64,000 bases of DNA from Candidatus Defluviilinea proxima (GCA_016721115.1 JADKIW010000001.1:3363501-3427500), one strand, 5' to 3'; numbered from the stretch's first letter, positions 8,563-17,401 are shown. Made by a program: numbers and translations. Notes: generated from the letters alone by a model not told the origin.

Positions 8563-10266
8563 ATGGCTGATAAAGTTAATGAGCAAGACAAACAGGTTCT
8601 GCATAAGATGGGGTATGCACAGGAACTTTCCCGCCGCATGAGCGGGTTTTCGAATTTCGCGATTTCTTTTTCGATCATTTGTATTTTGGCTGGTGGTATT
8701 TCCGCTTTCCCAGCTGCGTTTAACGCGCTTGGATCGGGCGGTGCATTCCTGATTTGGCTGGTGGGTGGTGTGCTGGCCATGAGCGTTGCAGTTGGTATGG
8801 GGCAGATCGCTTCTTCCTTCCCAACGGCCGGTGGTCTATATCACTGGAGTTCCCACCTTGGCGGGAAAGGTTGGGGTTGGGCAACTGCGTGGTTTAACCT
8901 CATTGGTTTGATCTGTGTTGTCTCTTCTGTTGATGTGTTGTTATACAGTGTGTTCTTCAAGGATCTCCTCCTCGGCACTGTATTAGGTGTGGATGTTTCT
9001 GCATTTGGCTACTGGCATCAATTCGTATTTATGGTGGTCGTACTGACAACTCAGGCGCTTCTGAATCATTACGGCATCGAGTTGACCACCAAGATCACTG
9101 ACGTGAGTGGATACCTCATCTTTGCCCTTACCATTATCCTCATCATTGCCCTGTTTGCTTTTTCACCAGTTGCCCTTGATTTCTCCCGTCTTTGGACATT
9201 TACTAACTTCACAGGCACCTCTGGTGGTGAGGTTGTTCCCTTCCGCACCGAAAGTGTTGCTTTTGCCTTCCTGCTCGGTCTTTCGTACGTCTGCTATACA
9301 TTGACAGGTTATGATGCCTCTGCGCATACTTCCGAAGAGACACAGGATGCCCAGGTGAACGTCCCGAAAGGTATGTGGCAGGCTGTGTTTTGGTCATGGG
9401 TATTTGGTTTGATCGCTGTGGCAGCTTACGTGTTGACAATGCCAAGTATTGAAGAGGCTGGCGCGGCAGGTTGGGGTTCATTTTTCTATATGTGGGGTGC
9501 ATCTAGAATGCCGCAATGGTTGAGTGTTCTTCTGGCGGTTGGACTGGTGGTGGTTAACTACATTTGCGCACTGGCAGGTCTTACTTCTACCTCACGTATG
9601 ATGTATGCCTTCTCGCGTGATGATGGTATTCCCTTTGTCTCCAAGACCCTTGCTCGTGTCAGCACTCAATATCGCACTCCCACGTACTCCATCTGGGTTT
9701 CAGCGGCTCTTGCCCTGCTCAGCACCGTGTATGCACCATACTACTTGGTGTTGGCTGTTGCTTGTGCTGTATTTCTATATTTGTCCATGGTTATGCCTAT
9801 CGCGGCAGGTTTGCTTGCAGAAGGCACTTCCAAATGGCCAGAAAAAGGCCCCTTCAATCTGGGTGGCTTTTCGAAAGCCAATGCTGTCATAGCCGTGTTG
9901 GCAGGTGTTCTCCTTGCCATCAGCGGTTTCTTCCCGCCCAATGAAAAGGTCTTTTACTTCACCATCATTTTTGTGGTAGCCCTTCTCGGGTTCTGGTCAA
10001 AGAAAGCTGCAGTGGCTGGTATTGTCGTTGCTGTGGTTGGTTATCTCGCAACCTTCATTGCAATCCCTGAGACGAATAACCTGCATTTTCTTGTTCCCCC
10101 TGTTGGTACAGCCATCACTGCTCTCGTTGTTGGGGTGATTGCCACCATAGTTACTTTCCTCACCGGCGGCGAAGATACTCGCTTTGAAGGTGTACCCGAA
10201 GGCGATAAGATCAAAGAACGCCAAAAGATGATCGCTGATATCGAAAAGAAATTCGGCGAGCAATAA
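8563..10266 (+). CDS. APC-superfamily amine/amino-acid permease
   Basis: 567 residues with about twelve to fourteen hydrophobic spans. The N-terminal block (MGYAQELSRRMSGFSNFAIS) and the first-helix unwound motif region GGISAFPAAFNALGSGG are those of the amino acid-choline transporter (ACT) branch of the APC superfamily, which carries choline, GABA, ethanolamine and amino acids. EETQDAQVNVPKGMW between spans 6 and 7 is the conserved family loop. AGGAGAAATAAG precedes the ATG. It sits at the head of the eut locus, and the window has no eutH, so uptake of ethanolamine or a related amine is the natural inference. It is separated from the next gene by a terminator. Confidence 0.85.
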   Translation: MADKVNEQDKQVLHKMGYAQELSRRMSGFSNFAISFSIICILAGGISAFPAAFNALGSGGAFLIWLVGGVLAMSVAVGMGQIASSFPTAGGLYHWSSHLGGKGWGWATAWFNLIGLICVVSSVDVLLYSVFFKDLLLGTVLGVDVSAFGYWHQFVFMVVVLTTQALLNHYGIELTTKITDVSGYLIFALTIILIIALFAFSPVALDFSRLWTFTNFTGTSGGEVVPFRTESVAFAFLLGLSYVCYTLTGYDASAHTSEETQDAQVNVPKGMWQAVFWSWVFGLIAVAAYVLTMPSIEEAGAAGWGSFFYMWGASRMPQWLSVLLAVGLVVVNYICALAGLTSTSRMMYAFSRDDGIPFVSKTLARVSTQYRTPTYSIWVSAALALLSTVYAPYYLVLAVACAVFLYLSMVMPIAAGLLAEGTSKWPEKGPFNLGGFSKANAVIAVLAGVLLAISGFFPPNEKVFYFTIIFVVALLGFWSKKAAVAGIVVAVVGYLATFIAIPETNNLHFLVPPVGTAITALVVGVIATIVTFLTGGEDTRFEGVPEGDKIKERQKMIADIEKKFGEQ

Positions 10267-10289
10267 AATCCATTTGTTGCTTGTAACAT

Positions 10290-10321
10290 AAGAGCGGTAT
10301 CTCGATAGGGGTACCGCTCTT
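10290..10321 (+). terminator. Hairpin terminator after the permease gene
   Basis: AAGAGCGGTA (10290-10299) and TACCGCTCTT (10312-10321) form a 10-bp stem with a 12-nt loop. There is no long U-run after it, so termination may be partial. Confidence 0.7.
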
Positions 10322-10332
10322 ATAGAGCCAAA

Positions 10333-10365
10333 AGACCTCACAAATCTCGCATACCTGTGAGGTCT
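10333..10365. repeat. Palindromic repeat (AGACCTCAC...GTGAGGTCT)
   Basis: Nine-base arms 10333-10341 and 10357-10365. Related in core (AGACCT...AGGTCT) to the inverted pair inside the G3P dehydrogenase gene at 13702-13717 and 13785-13799, suggesting one dispersed family. It ends just before the ribosome-binding site of the kinase gene. Confidence 0.5.
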
Positions 10366-10380
10366 GCCACGGAAAGAATT

Positions 10381-11844
10381 ATGAAATACATCCTCGGCAT
10401 TGACCAAGGCACTACACAGACTACGGCTGTTGTCGTCAATGAACATGGCGAAATGGTGGAAAAGAACTCGGCGCAATTGCCCGCTCGTTTTCCGCAGGCG
10501 GGGTGGGTAGAGCAGGAACCCGCCGATATTGTTCGTACGGTTAAAGAGGCATGCAAGCCTTTGCTGGATAAATACGACATTGCCGCAGTAGGTTTCGATA
10601 ATCAAGGTGAAACGTTCGTTGTTTGGGATAAGGATACGGGGAATGCGGTGACTCCCGCCATTGTTTGGCAGGATACGAGAGGACAATCCGTGTGTGATGC
10701 CCTCGCTTCTTCTCTTGACCTGAACCTGCTTCGCCAAAAAACAGGTTTGCTACTCGATAGCTATTTCTCTGCTCCCAAACTCAAATGGGTGTTTGAAACT
10801 TACCCAGAGATCCGCAAAAAAGCACACGATGGCCAACTTTTATTTGGCACAACAGAGACTTGGGTCATCTGGAAGTTGACGAATGGCAGACTGCATGTAA
10901 CCGATCCGTCCACGGCTTCACGGACGTTGTTGTTTGATATGAATCGTTTTGTGTGGGATGAAGAATTACTGGCATTATTTGATGTTCCCAAAAGTATGTT
11001 GCCCGAAGTCAGACCATCAGCAGGATTTATCGGCGATATTGATTTTGGAAATGGAAAACCATTGCCATTACACGCCATGCTCGTTGACCAGCAAGCCGCG
11101 TTATTTGGTCAGGCATGTTTCAAAGCGGGTGAGATGAAATGTTCGTTTGGAACGGGTAGTTTTTTGCTGATGAATATCGGTGATAAGCCAAGACTCTCTG
11201 ACCATGGCTTGTTGACTACTGTCGGCTGGAAGTTCGGTGAGCATACAACCTATGCCTTCGATGGTGGCATTTTCGTCACGGGATCCGCTGTCCAATGGTT
11301 GAGAGATAATTTGAAAGCGGTACTAGACTCCCCGTCGAGTTTTGATGCGGCGAAGCGATCCACAGATTTAGGCGTGGTGGTTGTCCCCGCACTGCAAGGG
11401 CTCGCTGCACCTCACTGGCGGACAGATGTACGCGGCGCGATGTTCGGATTGAACCGAAGTACAACATCCGATGATATTGTGCGAGGGACGTTGGACGGGA
11501 TTGCCTGTCGAGTTTATGAAGTTGTCAAGGCGATGTCACAGGATGCAGGGCAGGCGCCGCCGCATTTGAAAGTGGATGGAGGGCCGTCGGGGAATCCATA
11601 TCTCATGCAGATGATCGCGGACTTGCTGAATCTCGAAGTGCGTGTTTCGGCAGCGTTAGAGGCAACTGCCATCGGGATTGCAAATCTAGCGGGTGTATCT
11701 GCATTGAGGACTTCGTTTGAAGTGCTTTCGAAGAATTGGAAGGCTGAGACGATTTACACACCGAAGATGAATGAAGAAGAAAGAGAAAGAAAACTGGCGC
11801 AATGGATGAAAGCCGTTGATGCAGTAAAGGCTTTTCACCAGTAA
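10381..11844 (+). CDS. glpK: Glycerol kinase homologue (FGGY family)
   Basis: 487 residues. The start at 10381 is chosen over 10357 because GGAAAG lies just upstream and the ATP-binding motif GIDQGTTQTT follows at residue 5, as is normal. Family features in order: VWQDTRGQSV, KTGLLLDSYFSAPKLKWV (glycerol-kinase substrate region), SFGTGSFLLMNIG, VTGSAVQWLRDNL, VPALQGLAAPHWR and DGGPSGNPYLMQMIADLL. These match GlpK better than other FGGY kinases, although the usual GDQQAA reads VDQQAA. It phosphorylates glycerol to sn-glycerol-3-phosphate if the family call holds. Placement with a GlpA-like dehydrogenase supports glycerol handling next to ethanolamine breakdown. Confidence 0.8.
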   Translation: MKYILGIDQGTTQTTAVVVNEHGEMVEKNSAQLPARFPQAGWVEQEPADIVRTVKEACKPLLDKYDIAAVGFDNQGETFVVWDKDTGNAVTPAIVWQDTRGQSVCDALASSLDLNLLRQKTGLLLDSYFSAPKLKWVFETYPEIRKKAHDGQLLFGTTETWVIWKLTNGRLHVTDPSTASRTLLFDMNRFVWDEELLALFDVPKSMLPEVRPSAGFIGDIDFGNGKPLPLHAMLVDQQAALFGQACFKAGEMKCSFGTGSFLLMNIGDKPRLSDHGLLTTVGWKFGEHTTYAFDGGIFVTGSAVQWLRDNLKAVLDSPSSFDAAKRSTDLGVVVVPALQGLAAPHWRTDVRGAMFGLNRSTTSDDIVRGTLDGIACRVYEVVKAMSQDAGQAPPHLKVDGGPSGNPYLMQMIADLLNLEVRVSAALEATAIGIANLAGVSALRTSFEVLSKNWKAETIYTPKMNEEERERKLAQWMKAVDAVKAFHQ

Positions 11845-11876
11845 AGCAAGATAAAATATCACTTGGAATTGATAAG

Positions 11877-12344
11877 ATGTCCACATCGAAAAACCCTGAA
11901 GCCATTCGTGTCCCTGCGCCCATCCTGACGATCGTTCATATCATCTTGGTCATCTTATTGGGAAATTTATTGCCTTTGCCCGTCCCTGTGCCAGCTTTTG
12001 TTCCGTGGTTGGGTTTAGTTATTGCAGGATTGGGATTGGTTTTGGGCATTCTTGCATCTATGGAATTCAGGCGCATTCGCACAACAATGGACCTGAAGAA
12101 ATCTCCCACGGGATTGGTCACATCGGGCGTTTATCGTTATACACGTAACCCTGTTTATCTTGGGTTTGTCTTTATGCTGATCGGCTTTTCGCTGAGCATG
12201 AGAACCTATTGGGGAATTATCTTTATCGTGCCGTTGGTGACATTGATGAATACACTCGTTATTAAAAAAGAAGAAGCCAATCTGGAGAAGAAGTTCAAAA
12301 CGCAGTATGCAGACTATAAGTCACGTGTGAGACGGTGGCTTTGA
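11877..12344 (+). CDS. Isoprenylcysteine/phospholipid methyltransferase-like membrane protein
   Basis: 155 residues with four hydrophobic spans. The C-terminal half carries the ICMT/PEMT signature: SPTGLVTSGVYRYTRNPVYL, followed by a long hydrophobic segment and KKEEANLEKKFKTQYADYKSRVRRW. Relatives methylate isoprenylcysteine, phosphatidylethanolamine or other membrane substrates using S-adenosylmethionine; in bacteria the substrate is often unknown. It lies between the kinase and the G3P dehydrogenase in one transcript. A link to phosphatidylethanolamine is attractive in this context but is inference only. Confidence 0.75.
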   Translation: MSTSKNPEAIRVPAPILTIVHIILVILLGNLLPLPVPVPAFVPWLGLVIAGLGLVLGILASMEFRRIRTTMDLKKSPTGLVTSGVYRYTRNPVYLGFVFMLIGFSLSMRTYWGIIFIVPLVTLMNTLVIKKEEANLEKKFKTQYADYKSRVRRWL

Positions 12345-12356
12345 GGAGGAACTACG
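12343..12356 (+). promoter_or_regulatory. Strong ribosome-binding site in front of an ACG start codon
   Basis: GAGGAGG (12343-12349), four bases, then ACG (12354-12356). The site is one of the best in the window and no ATG, GTG or TTG in the right frame lies nearby, so it decides the start. An ATG miscalled as ACG is the simple alternative. Confidence 0.65.
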
Positions 12357-15065
12357 GATACCATTTACGATATTGCAATCATTGGCGCGGGAGCGGTGGG
12401 CTCTGCGATTGCGCGAGAAGTTTCACGCTACGACTTGAAAGTGGTACTGCTCGAATCCAATTCTGATGTGGGCATGGGGACATCGAAAGCCAGCACAGCG
12501 ATCTGGCATACGGGCTTCGACGCCAAGCCTGGTTCTCTTGAAGCGACCCTGATGCGGAGAAGTTATCCGCTCATGGAAGACTTCATGAAAGATGTTGGAA
12601 GTCCGTTCGAGCGCATCGGCGGGTTGCTCATTGCATGGACGCAGGAACAACTCGACACACTGCCGTCGCTTTTGGAGAAGGCTCACAAGAACGGGGTGAT
12701 GGATGTTCACCTGATCCCGAAAGAGGAAGTTTACGAACGAGAGCCACATCTTGGTGAAGGTGCGTTGGGTGGGATGTTTGTCCCTGGTGAAGGGATTCTT
12801 TGCACGTACACCGTTCCATTGGCTTGTGCTACGCAGGCGGTGGTCAATGGCGTGGAGCTAAAACTCAACTTTCAAGTGGAAAGCATTTCATCGAAAGATG
12901 GCGTTCATATCATTTCGAGTAAGGATGATGCCGTTCAAGCAAAGTGGGTGATCAATGCGGCGGGATTATTTTCGGACGATGTCAACAATTTGTTTGGGCA
13001 TGGAAATTTCAAGGTCACGCCTCGGCGCGGGGAATTGATCATTTATGACAAGCTGTCACGTTCATTGGTCAATCATGTTTTGTTACCTGTGCCGACAGCG
13101 ACGACCAAAGGTGTGTTGATCAGCCCGACGATTTACGGGAATGTGTTATTGGGTCCAACTGCAGAAGATTTGCCTGATAAGACTGCGACGAATACCAGCG
13201 AAAGTGGCTTGAATTCTTTGCTTGATAAAGGTAGAAAGATTCTGCCTGAATTGCTTGAAGAAGAAGTGGCCGCCACGTACGCAGGTCTGCGAGCGGCAAC
13301 AGAGCATAGCGATTATCAGATTGCGCTCCACGCGGAACAACGATATATCTGCGTGGGTGGGATTCGGTCCACGGGGATTTCGGCAAGCTTGGGAATTGCT
13401 GAGTATGTTGCTGCCTTGTTGAAAGATACAGGCATGGAACTGAAGCCGAAGCCTGAGTTCAAGTCTATCAAGATGCCAAATATCGGCGAAGCGTTTCCAC
13501 GTCCGTATCAAAGGGCGGAGTTGATTGCAGAAGATTCGAATTACGGGAAGATCGTTTGTCATTGCGAGCGTGTTTCACTTGGTGAATTGAACGATGCCAT
13601 GAAGTCGCTGATCCCTGCGAAGAACTTGGATGCGTTACGGAGACGAACGCGGGCGATGCAGGGGAGATGTCAGGGGTTTAATTGTCAGGCGGCGCTACTC
13701 AAAGACCTGACAGGTTTCCGTGAAGGGCTGAACAGGAAAATAGATTCTGGTGCGCAAGTTACTCGGTCGGGTTCGGGGCAGGTAAAACCTGTCAGGTCTG
13801 CGGATGTTCTTATCGTCGGCGCAGGACCTTCAGGATTGGCGGCGGCATTGGAGTTGAAGAGACTTGGAATAAAAGATATTGTTATCGCCGAACGTGAATC
13901 AGAAGCAGGCGGAATTCCGCGTTTGTGTGGGCATACGGGGTTTGGGTTGCGTGATTTGCATCGGGTGATGACGGGTCCGAGTTATGCGAGGAAATATCGG
14001 GAGATGGCGGAAAGTGCGGGGATTAAGATTGCTACGAATACAACGATTACTGGGTGGGATTCTTCCCTCACCCCAGCCCTCTCCCAAAGGGAGAGGGGGT
14101 ACACGTCACTAAATTTTACGAGTCCAAGCGGACTAGGAAGTATAGAAGCGAAATCTATTCTGCTGGCAACGGGCGTACGCGAACGTCCTCGCTCTGCTAG
14201 ACTCATTCCTGGGTATCGTCCACAAGGTGTGTTCACGACGGGATCGTTGCAGAGATTTGTTTATGAACATGGCTTGTCAGTTGGTAAACGAGCAGTAATT
14301 GTCGGTGCAGAGGTCGTTAGCCTTTCGGTGGTGACAACTCTTTTACATGCAGGTGTGAAAATTGTAGGGATGGTTACCGAATTACCAAGCCATCAGTTGT
14401 ATTTGCCGATCTTTTTGCCAGCAAAGATTTTGTATGCGGATATTTTGGCGAGAACTCAAGTCGTAACAAACGCACGCGTGACAAATATCTTTGGTAAAGA
14501 GAGAGTGGAAGGGATTGAGATTACAAGACTTCCGAAGTCTTCAGAAACCATCGAATGTGACACTGTCATTTTCACAGGCAATTGGATTCCTGAAAACGAA
14601 TTGGCGAGAAGGGGAGATGTGGAAACGCGTAAGCCGTCGTTGGGTCCGCAAGTGGATTCGATGTTCAGGACATCGCAAGTGGGAGTCTTTGCGGCAGGGA
14701 ATGTCTTACGTGGAGTGGAGACAGCGGATTGGGCGGCACTTGAAGGACGGGGTGCGGCTCGCTCGATGGCTCGGTGGTTGGAAAATGCCCAATGGTCAGC
14801 GAGCAGGCTCGAGGTCCAGTGTGAGGCGCCGATCGGGTGGATTTGTCCAAATGTGTTGACGTCTGATTCTCCCGTCGAACGATTCCGCTTTTGGTCCAAA
14901 GAGTTTCGAGAAAATGGAACGTTGCAACTAAAGCAAGGCGAACGGGTTTTGTATGAAAAGAGGTTCCGCCGTTTACATGCCAATGTGGCGTTGAGCCTGA
15001 GCAGTGAATGGGTTGCAAAAGTTGACTTGACAGGCACACCTGTACAACTTGTATGCCAGCCCTGA
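12354..15065 (+). CDS. Two-part FAD-dependent G3P dehydrogenase-like flavoprotein (GlpA-type plus second FAD/NAD domain)
   Basis: The start is read as ACG at 12354: GAGGAGG lies 5 nt upstream and the frame then gives YDIAIIGAGAVGSAIA, whereas the first standard start (GTG 12396) falls inside this dinucleotide-binding motif. Length 903 residues. Order: GlpA-like DAO domain (about 1-380), BFD-like [2Fe-2S] domain with CHCERV and GRCQGFNC (about 405-465), a linker, then a second FAD/NAD domain (VLIVGAGPSGLAAALEL, LLATGVRERPR, VFAAGNVLRG) and a beta-rich C-terminus. This joins in one chain what in many anaerobes are two genes of the G3P oxidation operon. Two dispersed repeats are embedded in the coding sequence. 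Exact substrate inferred from the kinase next door. Confidence 0.75.
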   Translation, partial: TDTIYDIAIIGAGAVGSAIAREVSRYDLKVVLLESNSDVGMGTSKASTAIWHTGFDAKPGSLEATLMRRSYPLMEDFMKDVGSPFERIGGLLIAWTQEQLDTLPSLLEKAHKNGVMDVHLIPKEEVYEREPHLGEGALGGMFVPGEGILCTYTVPLACATQAVVNGVELKLNFQVESISSKDGVHIISSKDDAVQAKWVINAAGLFSDDVNNLFGHGNFKVTPRRGELIIYDKLSRSLVNHVLLPVPTATTKGVLISPTIYGNVLLGPTAEDLPDKTATNTSESGLNSLLDKGRKILPELLEEEVAATYAGLRAATEHSDYQIALHAEQRYICVGGIRSTGISASLGIAEYVAALLKDTGMELKPKPEFKSIKMPNIGEAFPRPYQRAELIAEDSNYGKIVCHCERVSLGELNDAMKSLIPAKNLDALRRRTRAMQGRCQGFNCQAALLKDLTGFREGLNRKIDSGAQVTRSGSGQVKPVRSADVLIVGAGPSGLAAALELKRLGIKDIVIAERESEAGGIPRLCGHTGFGLRDLHRVMTGPSYARKYREMAESAGIKIATNTTITGWDSSLTPALSQRERGYTSLNFTSPSGLGSIEAKSILLATGVRERPRSARLIPGYRPQGVFTTGSLQRFVYEHGLSVGKRAVIVGAEVVSLSVVTTLLHAGVKIVGMVTELPSHQLYLPIFLPAKILYADILARTQVVTNARVTNIFGKERVEGIEITRLPKSSETIECDTVIFTGNWIPENELARRGDVETRKPSLGPQVDSMFRTSQVGVFAAGNVLRGVETADWAALEGRGAARSMARWLENAQWSASRLEVQCEAPIGWICPNVLTSDSPVERFRFWSKEFRENGTLQLKQGERVLYEKRFRRLHANVALSLSSEWVAKVDLTGTPVQLVCQP
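13702..13799. repeat. Inverted repeat pair inside the flavoprotein gene
   Basis: AAGACCTGACAGGTTT (13702-13717) and AAACCTGTCAGGTCT (13785-13799) are inverted copies, and each is itself partly palindromic. They bracket the linker between the [2Fe-2S] domain and the second FAD domain, so they add residues without breaking a fold. Confidence 0.7.
14061..14103. repeat. Dispersed palindrome inserted in the flavoprotein gene (LTPALSQRERG element)
   Basis: CCCTCACCCCAGCCCTCTCC and GGGAGAGGGGG arms. The in-frame translation SSLTPALSQRERGYTS is the well-known product of a widespread bacterial palindromic repeat when it lands in a gene. It sits in a loop of the second FAD/NAD domain, just before SIEAKSILLATGV, and keeps the frame. 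Confidence 0.85.
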
Positions 15066-15123
15066 GTCATGGTAAAGTAAACCCGTACGCCGATACCACT
15101 CAAGTTATATCGTTGGAGATCAT

Positions 15124-15414
15124 ATGCGAATAGCACTTGTCATCGGTTCAACCATATCCACCATCAAAGACGAAGTGATACGAGGGCGAAAGTTGCTCAT
15201 TGTGCAGAATGCGGATACCGCAGGGAAACCTTCGGGCGATCCATACATCGCAGTGGATACGGTCAGTGCTGGAACGGGGGATTTGGTGATGGTTACCGAC
15301 GGCTCTTCTGCCCGTTATACCAATCAGACCACAGACACACCCGTCGATTCAGTGATCGTGGGTGTCATTGACTCGCTCGAGATGAGCGGCAAGGTTACGT
15401 ATAGAAAAGAATAA
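15124..15414 (+). CDS. eutN: BMC-P vertex protein EutN/CcmL family
   Basis: 96 residues, typical length. Pentameric vertex protein that closes the corners of the microcompartment shell. Seen: RIALVIGSTISTIKDEVIRG, KLLIVQNAD, VDTVSAGTGDLVMVTDGSSAR and SVIVGVIDSLE, the OB-fold-like strands of the family. GGAG lies 6 nt before the ATG. It is the first shell gene of the operon, about 60 bp after the flavoprotein, and is followed by a GTAGGGGC palindrome. Confidence 0.93.
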   Translation: MRIALVIGSTISTIKDEVIRGRKLLIVQNADTAGKPSGDPYIAVDTVSAGTGDLVMVTDGSSARYTNQTTDTPVDSVIVGVIDSLEMSGKVTYRKE

Positions 15415-15419
15415 ATAAT

Positions 15420-15448
15420 GTAGGGGCAGGTCTCAGACCTGCCCCTAC
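15420..15448. repeat. GTAGGGGC...GCCCCTAC palindrome, copy 1
   Basis: Perfect palindrome GTAGGGGCAGGTCT-C-AGACCTGCCCCTAC between eutN and eutA. Same outer arms as copies at 22067-22092, 27466-27494 and 33082-33110, with different centres. Confidence 0.85.
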
Positions 15449-15458
15449 GTGTTAAATT

Positions 15459-16777
15459 ATGTCTGACTCGCGTGACCTCCTCTCCGTCGGTGTGGATGTT
15501 GGTACGACCACAACACAAGTCATCTTTTCACGCCTTAATTTACAGGATGTATCACGACCAGGGCAGATACCCCGCATCAATATCACAGATCGAAAAGTTA
15601 TTTATCAAAGCCCCATTGTATTCACGCCGTTGCTTGACTTTGACACGATTGACGCAGATAAATTGAATGAAATCGTGCGCCGTGAATATGCATCGGCTTG
15701 CGTTGACCCAAGTCAAGTGGAAACAGGCGCAGTTATCATCACGGGTGAGACAGCGAAGAAAAAAAATGCGGATGAAATTCTGCGGGCATTATCGGGACTG
15801 GCTGGCGAGTTCGTTGTCAGTGTGGCAGGACCGAACGTTGAAAGTTTGATCGCTGGCAAAGGCGCAGGTGCGGCAGATTATTCGCAGAAGCATTATGCGA
15901 TCGTCACGAACATTGATATCGGCGGCGGAAGCGCCAACAGCGCCACGTTTCGTACAGGAAACCTGATCGGTGCAGCAGCGATGAATTATGGCGGACGCAT
16001 TCTCGAGGTCGAGCACGAGACGGGACGCATCCGTCACATTGCCGAACCTGCAAAACACATCCTTGCCGATATCGGATTGAAGTTGAATGAAGGCGATTCT
16101 CCATCGCTCGATGAGTTGCGTCGCTTCACTGACCGCATGGCAGATATGACCGTTGAACTTATCGAAGGCACTTCGTCACCGCTGGCGCAAAAGATCTATC
16201 TAACGCCGCCTGTTGGTGAATCGGGCAAAGGCTCGGTATTGATGTTCTCGGGCGGCATCGGGCATTATTACTACAACCCGATCCCTATCAACTCCGTGAG
16301 CGACGCGACGATCCATGGTGATGTTGGTCCGTTGCTGGCAGAGTCATTGCGCAATCATGCGACGCTGAACACATATACTGTTGTCCCGCCGACAGAGACG
16401 GTCCGCGCGACGGTGCTGGGAGCCAGCACGCAAACCGTGACATTATCAGGTTCGACGATCTGGGCAGAGAAGGAAATTCTACCGTTGAAGAATGTCCCTG
16501 TGACGAGACCCACGCTTCCTGCCTCGCTTGAGCCTGCTTCTGTTTCGAGAAGCATCAGTGACGCTGTCACCCGCTGGGACGTGAATCTCGCAACCGATCC
16601 ATTCGCCGTTGCACTGGAACTCGACAAGGCATTGGATTATCAATCGTCCCCTCCCGTGCATTGTTGGTTATCGATCAGGTAGGTTTATCCGAAGGCGATT
16701 ACATTGACATCGGCACCCCGCTCATGGATGGACGGGTAGTCCCATTGAGCGTGAAGACTTTGATTTTCTATCATTAG
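15459..16777 (+). pseudogene. eutA: Ethanolamine ammonia-lyase reactivase EutA, with C-terminal deletion and frameshift
   Basis: EutA is the actin-fold ATPase that exchanges damaged cobalamin in EutBC. The frame from 15459 gives GVDVGTTTTQVIF near the N-terminus, TNIDIGGGSANSATF, and LMFSGGIGHYYY, all diagnostic, and runs to 407 residues ending in the non-family tail SSPPVHCWLSIR. In another frame the true EutA end resumes: ALLVIDQVGLSEGDYIDIG, PLMDGRVVPLSVKTLIFYH, stop at 16777. The junction near 16635-16655 lacks roughly 40-50 residues that homologues have (the segment before the last strand). So this is a deletion plus frame change, not a single-base slip. Either reactivase is lost or the sequence here is misassembled. 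Confidence 0.8.
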
Positions 16778-16786
16778 TTCATACAC

Positions 16787-17318
16787 ATGGCTTATCTTTA
16801 CAGAAATCTTGCATGTCCTAGATGCCGCAAGGAATATGGCATTCAGATTGTGAATGTAATGCTTATAGAATTGGTAACCGGATTAGGCCCTCCTTTGCTT
16901 AGGTGCGTTTCCTGTAACACTATTTTTGATTCTGGATCGACTGAGTGGTTTCGAATGTCCGATTCCCAAAAGAGGCGTTATGTATTTCTGTCAATTCTTT
17001 ATGCAGCGATTGAGAGTATGATTTTGGCCATGGTTGCCTCTTATAGCAATTGGTATGATCCTTAATCCAGTTAATCCAAAAGGCGATTTGCCAACCCCTC
17101 TTATGTGGTTTGTTTTTTTTGTTTCATCTCTGCCAGTCCTTGGTTTTCAATTACTCCGTATCATCCTGTCCAATAAGAGATTCAGAAGCAACATCAGGAA
17201 ACCTGTTGACGCTAAATACTGGAATTGGGAAATTAATCCGCAAGGATGTTGGTTGGCATTGAGTATTTTTATCATTGCGATATCTTATTTTATTGGGCGT
17301 TCGGTAGGTGTGATATGA
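16787..17318 (+). pseudogene. Zinc-ribbon membrane protein of unknown function, frameshifted
   Basis: The first frame (16787-17065) encodes a Cys4 ribbon (CPRCRKEYG and CVSCNTIF) and the beginning of a hydrophobic span, ending YSNWYDP. The second frame, open from 17034, continues with more spans: LIAIGMILNPVNP, MWFVFFVSSLPVLGFQLL, and a final WLALSIFIIAISYFIG, stopping at 17318. One missing base near 17036-17045 would join them into a protein of about 177 residues. It interrupts the gene order eutA-eutB, has no relation to ethanolamine use, and looks more AT-rich than the eut genes, so it is probably a later insertion. Confidence 0.65.
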
Positions 17319-17392
17319 AAATATCTGCCCGCGTCGAAAACGGCATAGATAATTACCAAGCGACATTTTGTTTGGTAATTATTTGGCAATAA
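17315..17392 (+). pseudogene. OsmC-family N-terminal fragment (25 codons)
   Basis: ATG at 17315 gives MKISARVENGIDNYQATF followed by an unrelated short tail and a stop. The first residues match the start of the intact OsmC gene at 61618 in this window (MKISARVGNSKDQHQITL), at DNA level too (ATGAAAATATCTGCCCGCGT against ATGAAAATCTCTGCCCGCGT). Everything after about 18 codons is missing. It is a truncated paralogue or a duplication scar left where foreign DNA entered the eut operon. Confidence 0.65.
17350..17381. promoter_or_regulatory. Hairpin just upstream of eutB
   Basis: TAATTACCAA (17350-17359) and TTGGTAATTA (17372-17381) are perfect 10-base inverted arms with a 12-nt loop, ending 20 bp before the eutB start. 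It could be an RNA stem or an operator; no U-run follows. Confidence 0.4.
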
Positions 17393-17401
17393 GGAATCAT
17401 T

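Noticed and set aside
10357..10380. Upstream start for the glycerol kinase gene
   Set aside because: It falls in a palindromic repeat arm, and the ribosome-binding site and family N-terminus support 10381.
9997..10737. 246-codon minus-strand ORF across the permease/kinase border
   Set aside because: It is antisense to two clear genes and to the terminator between them, with no protein-family character.
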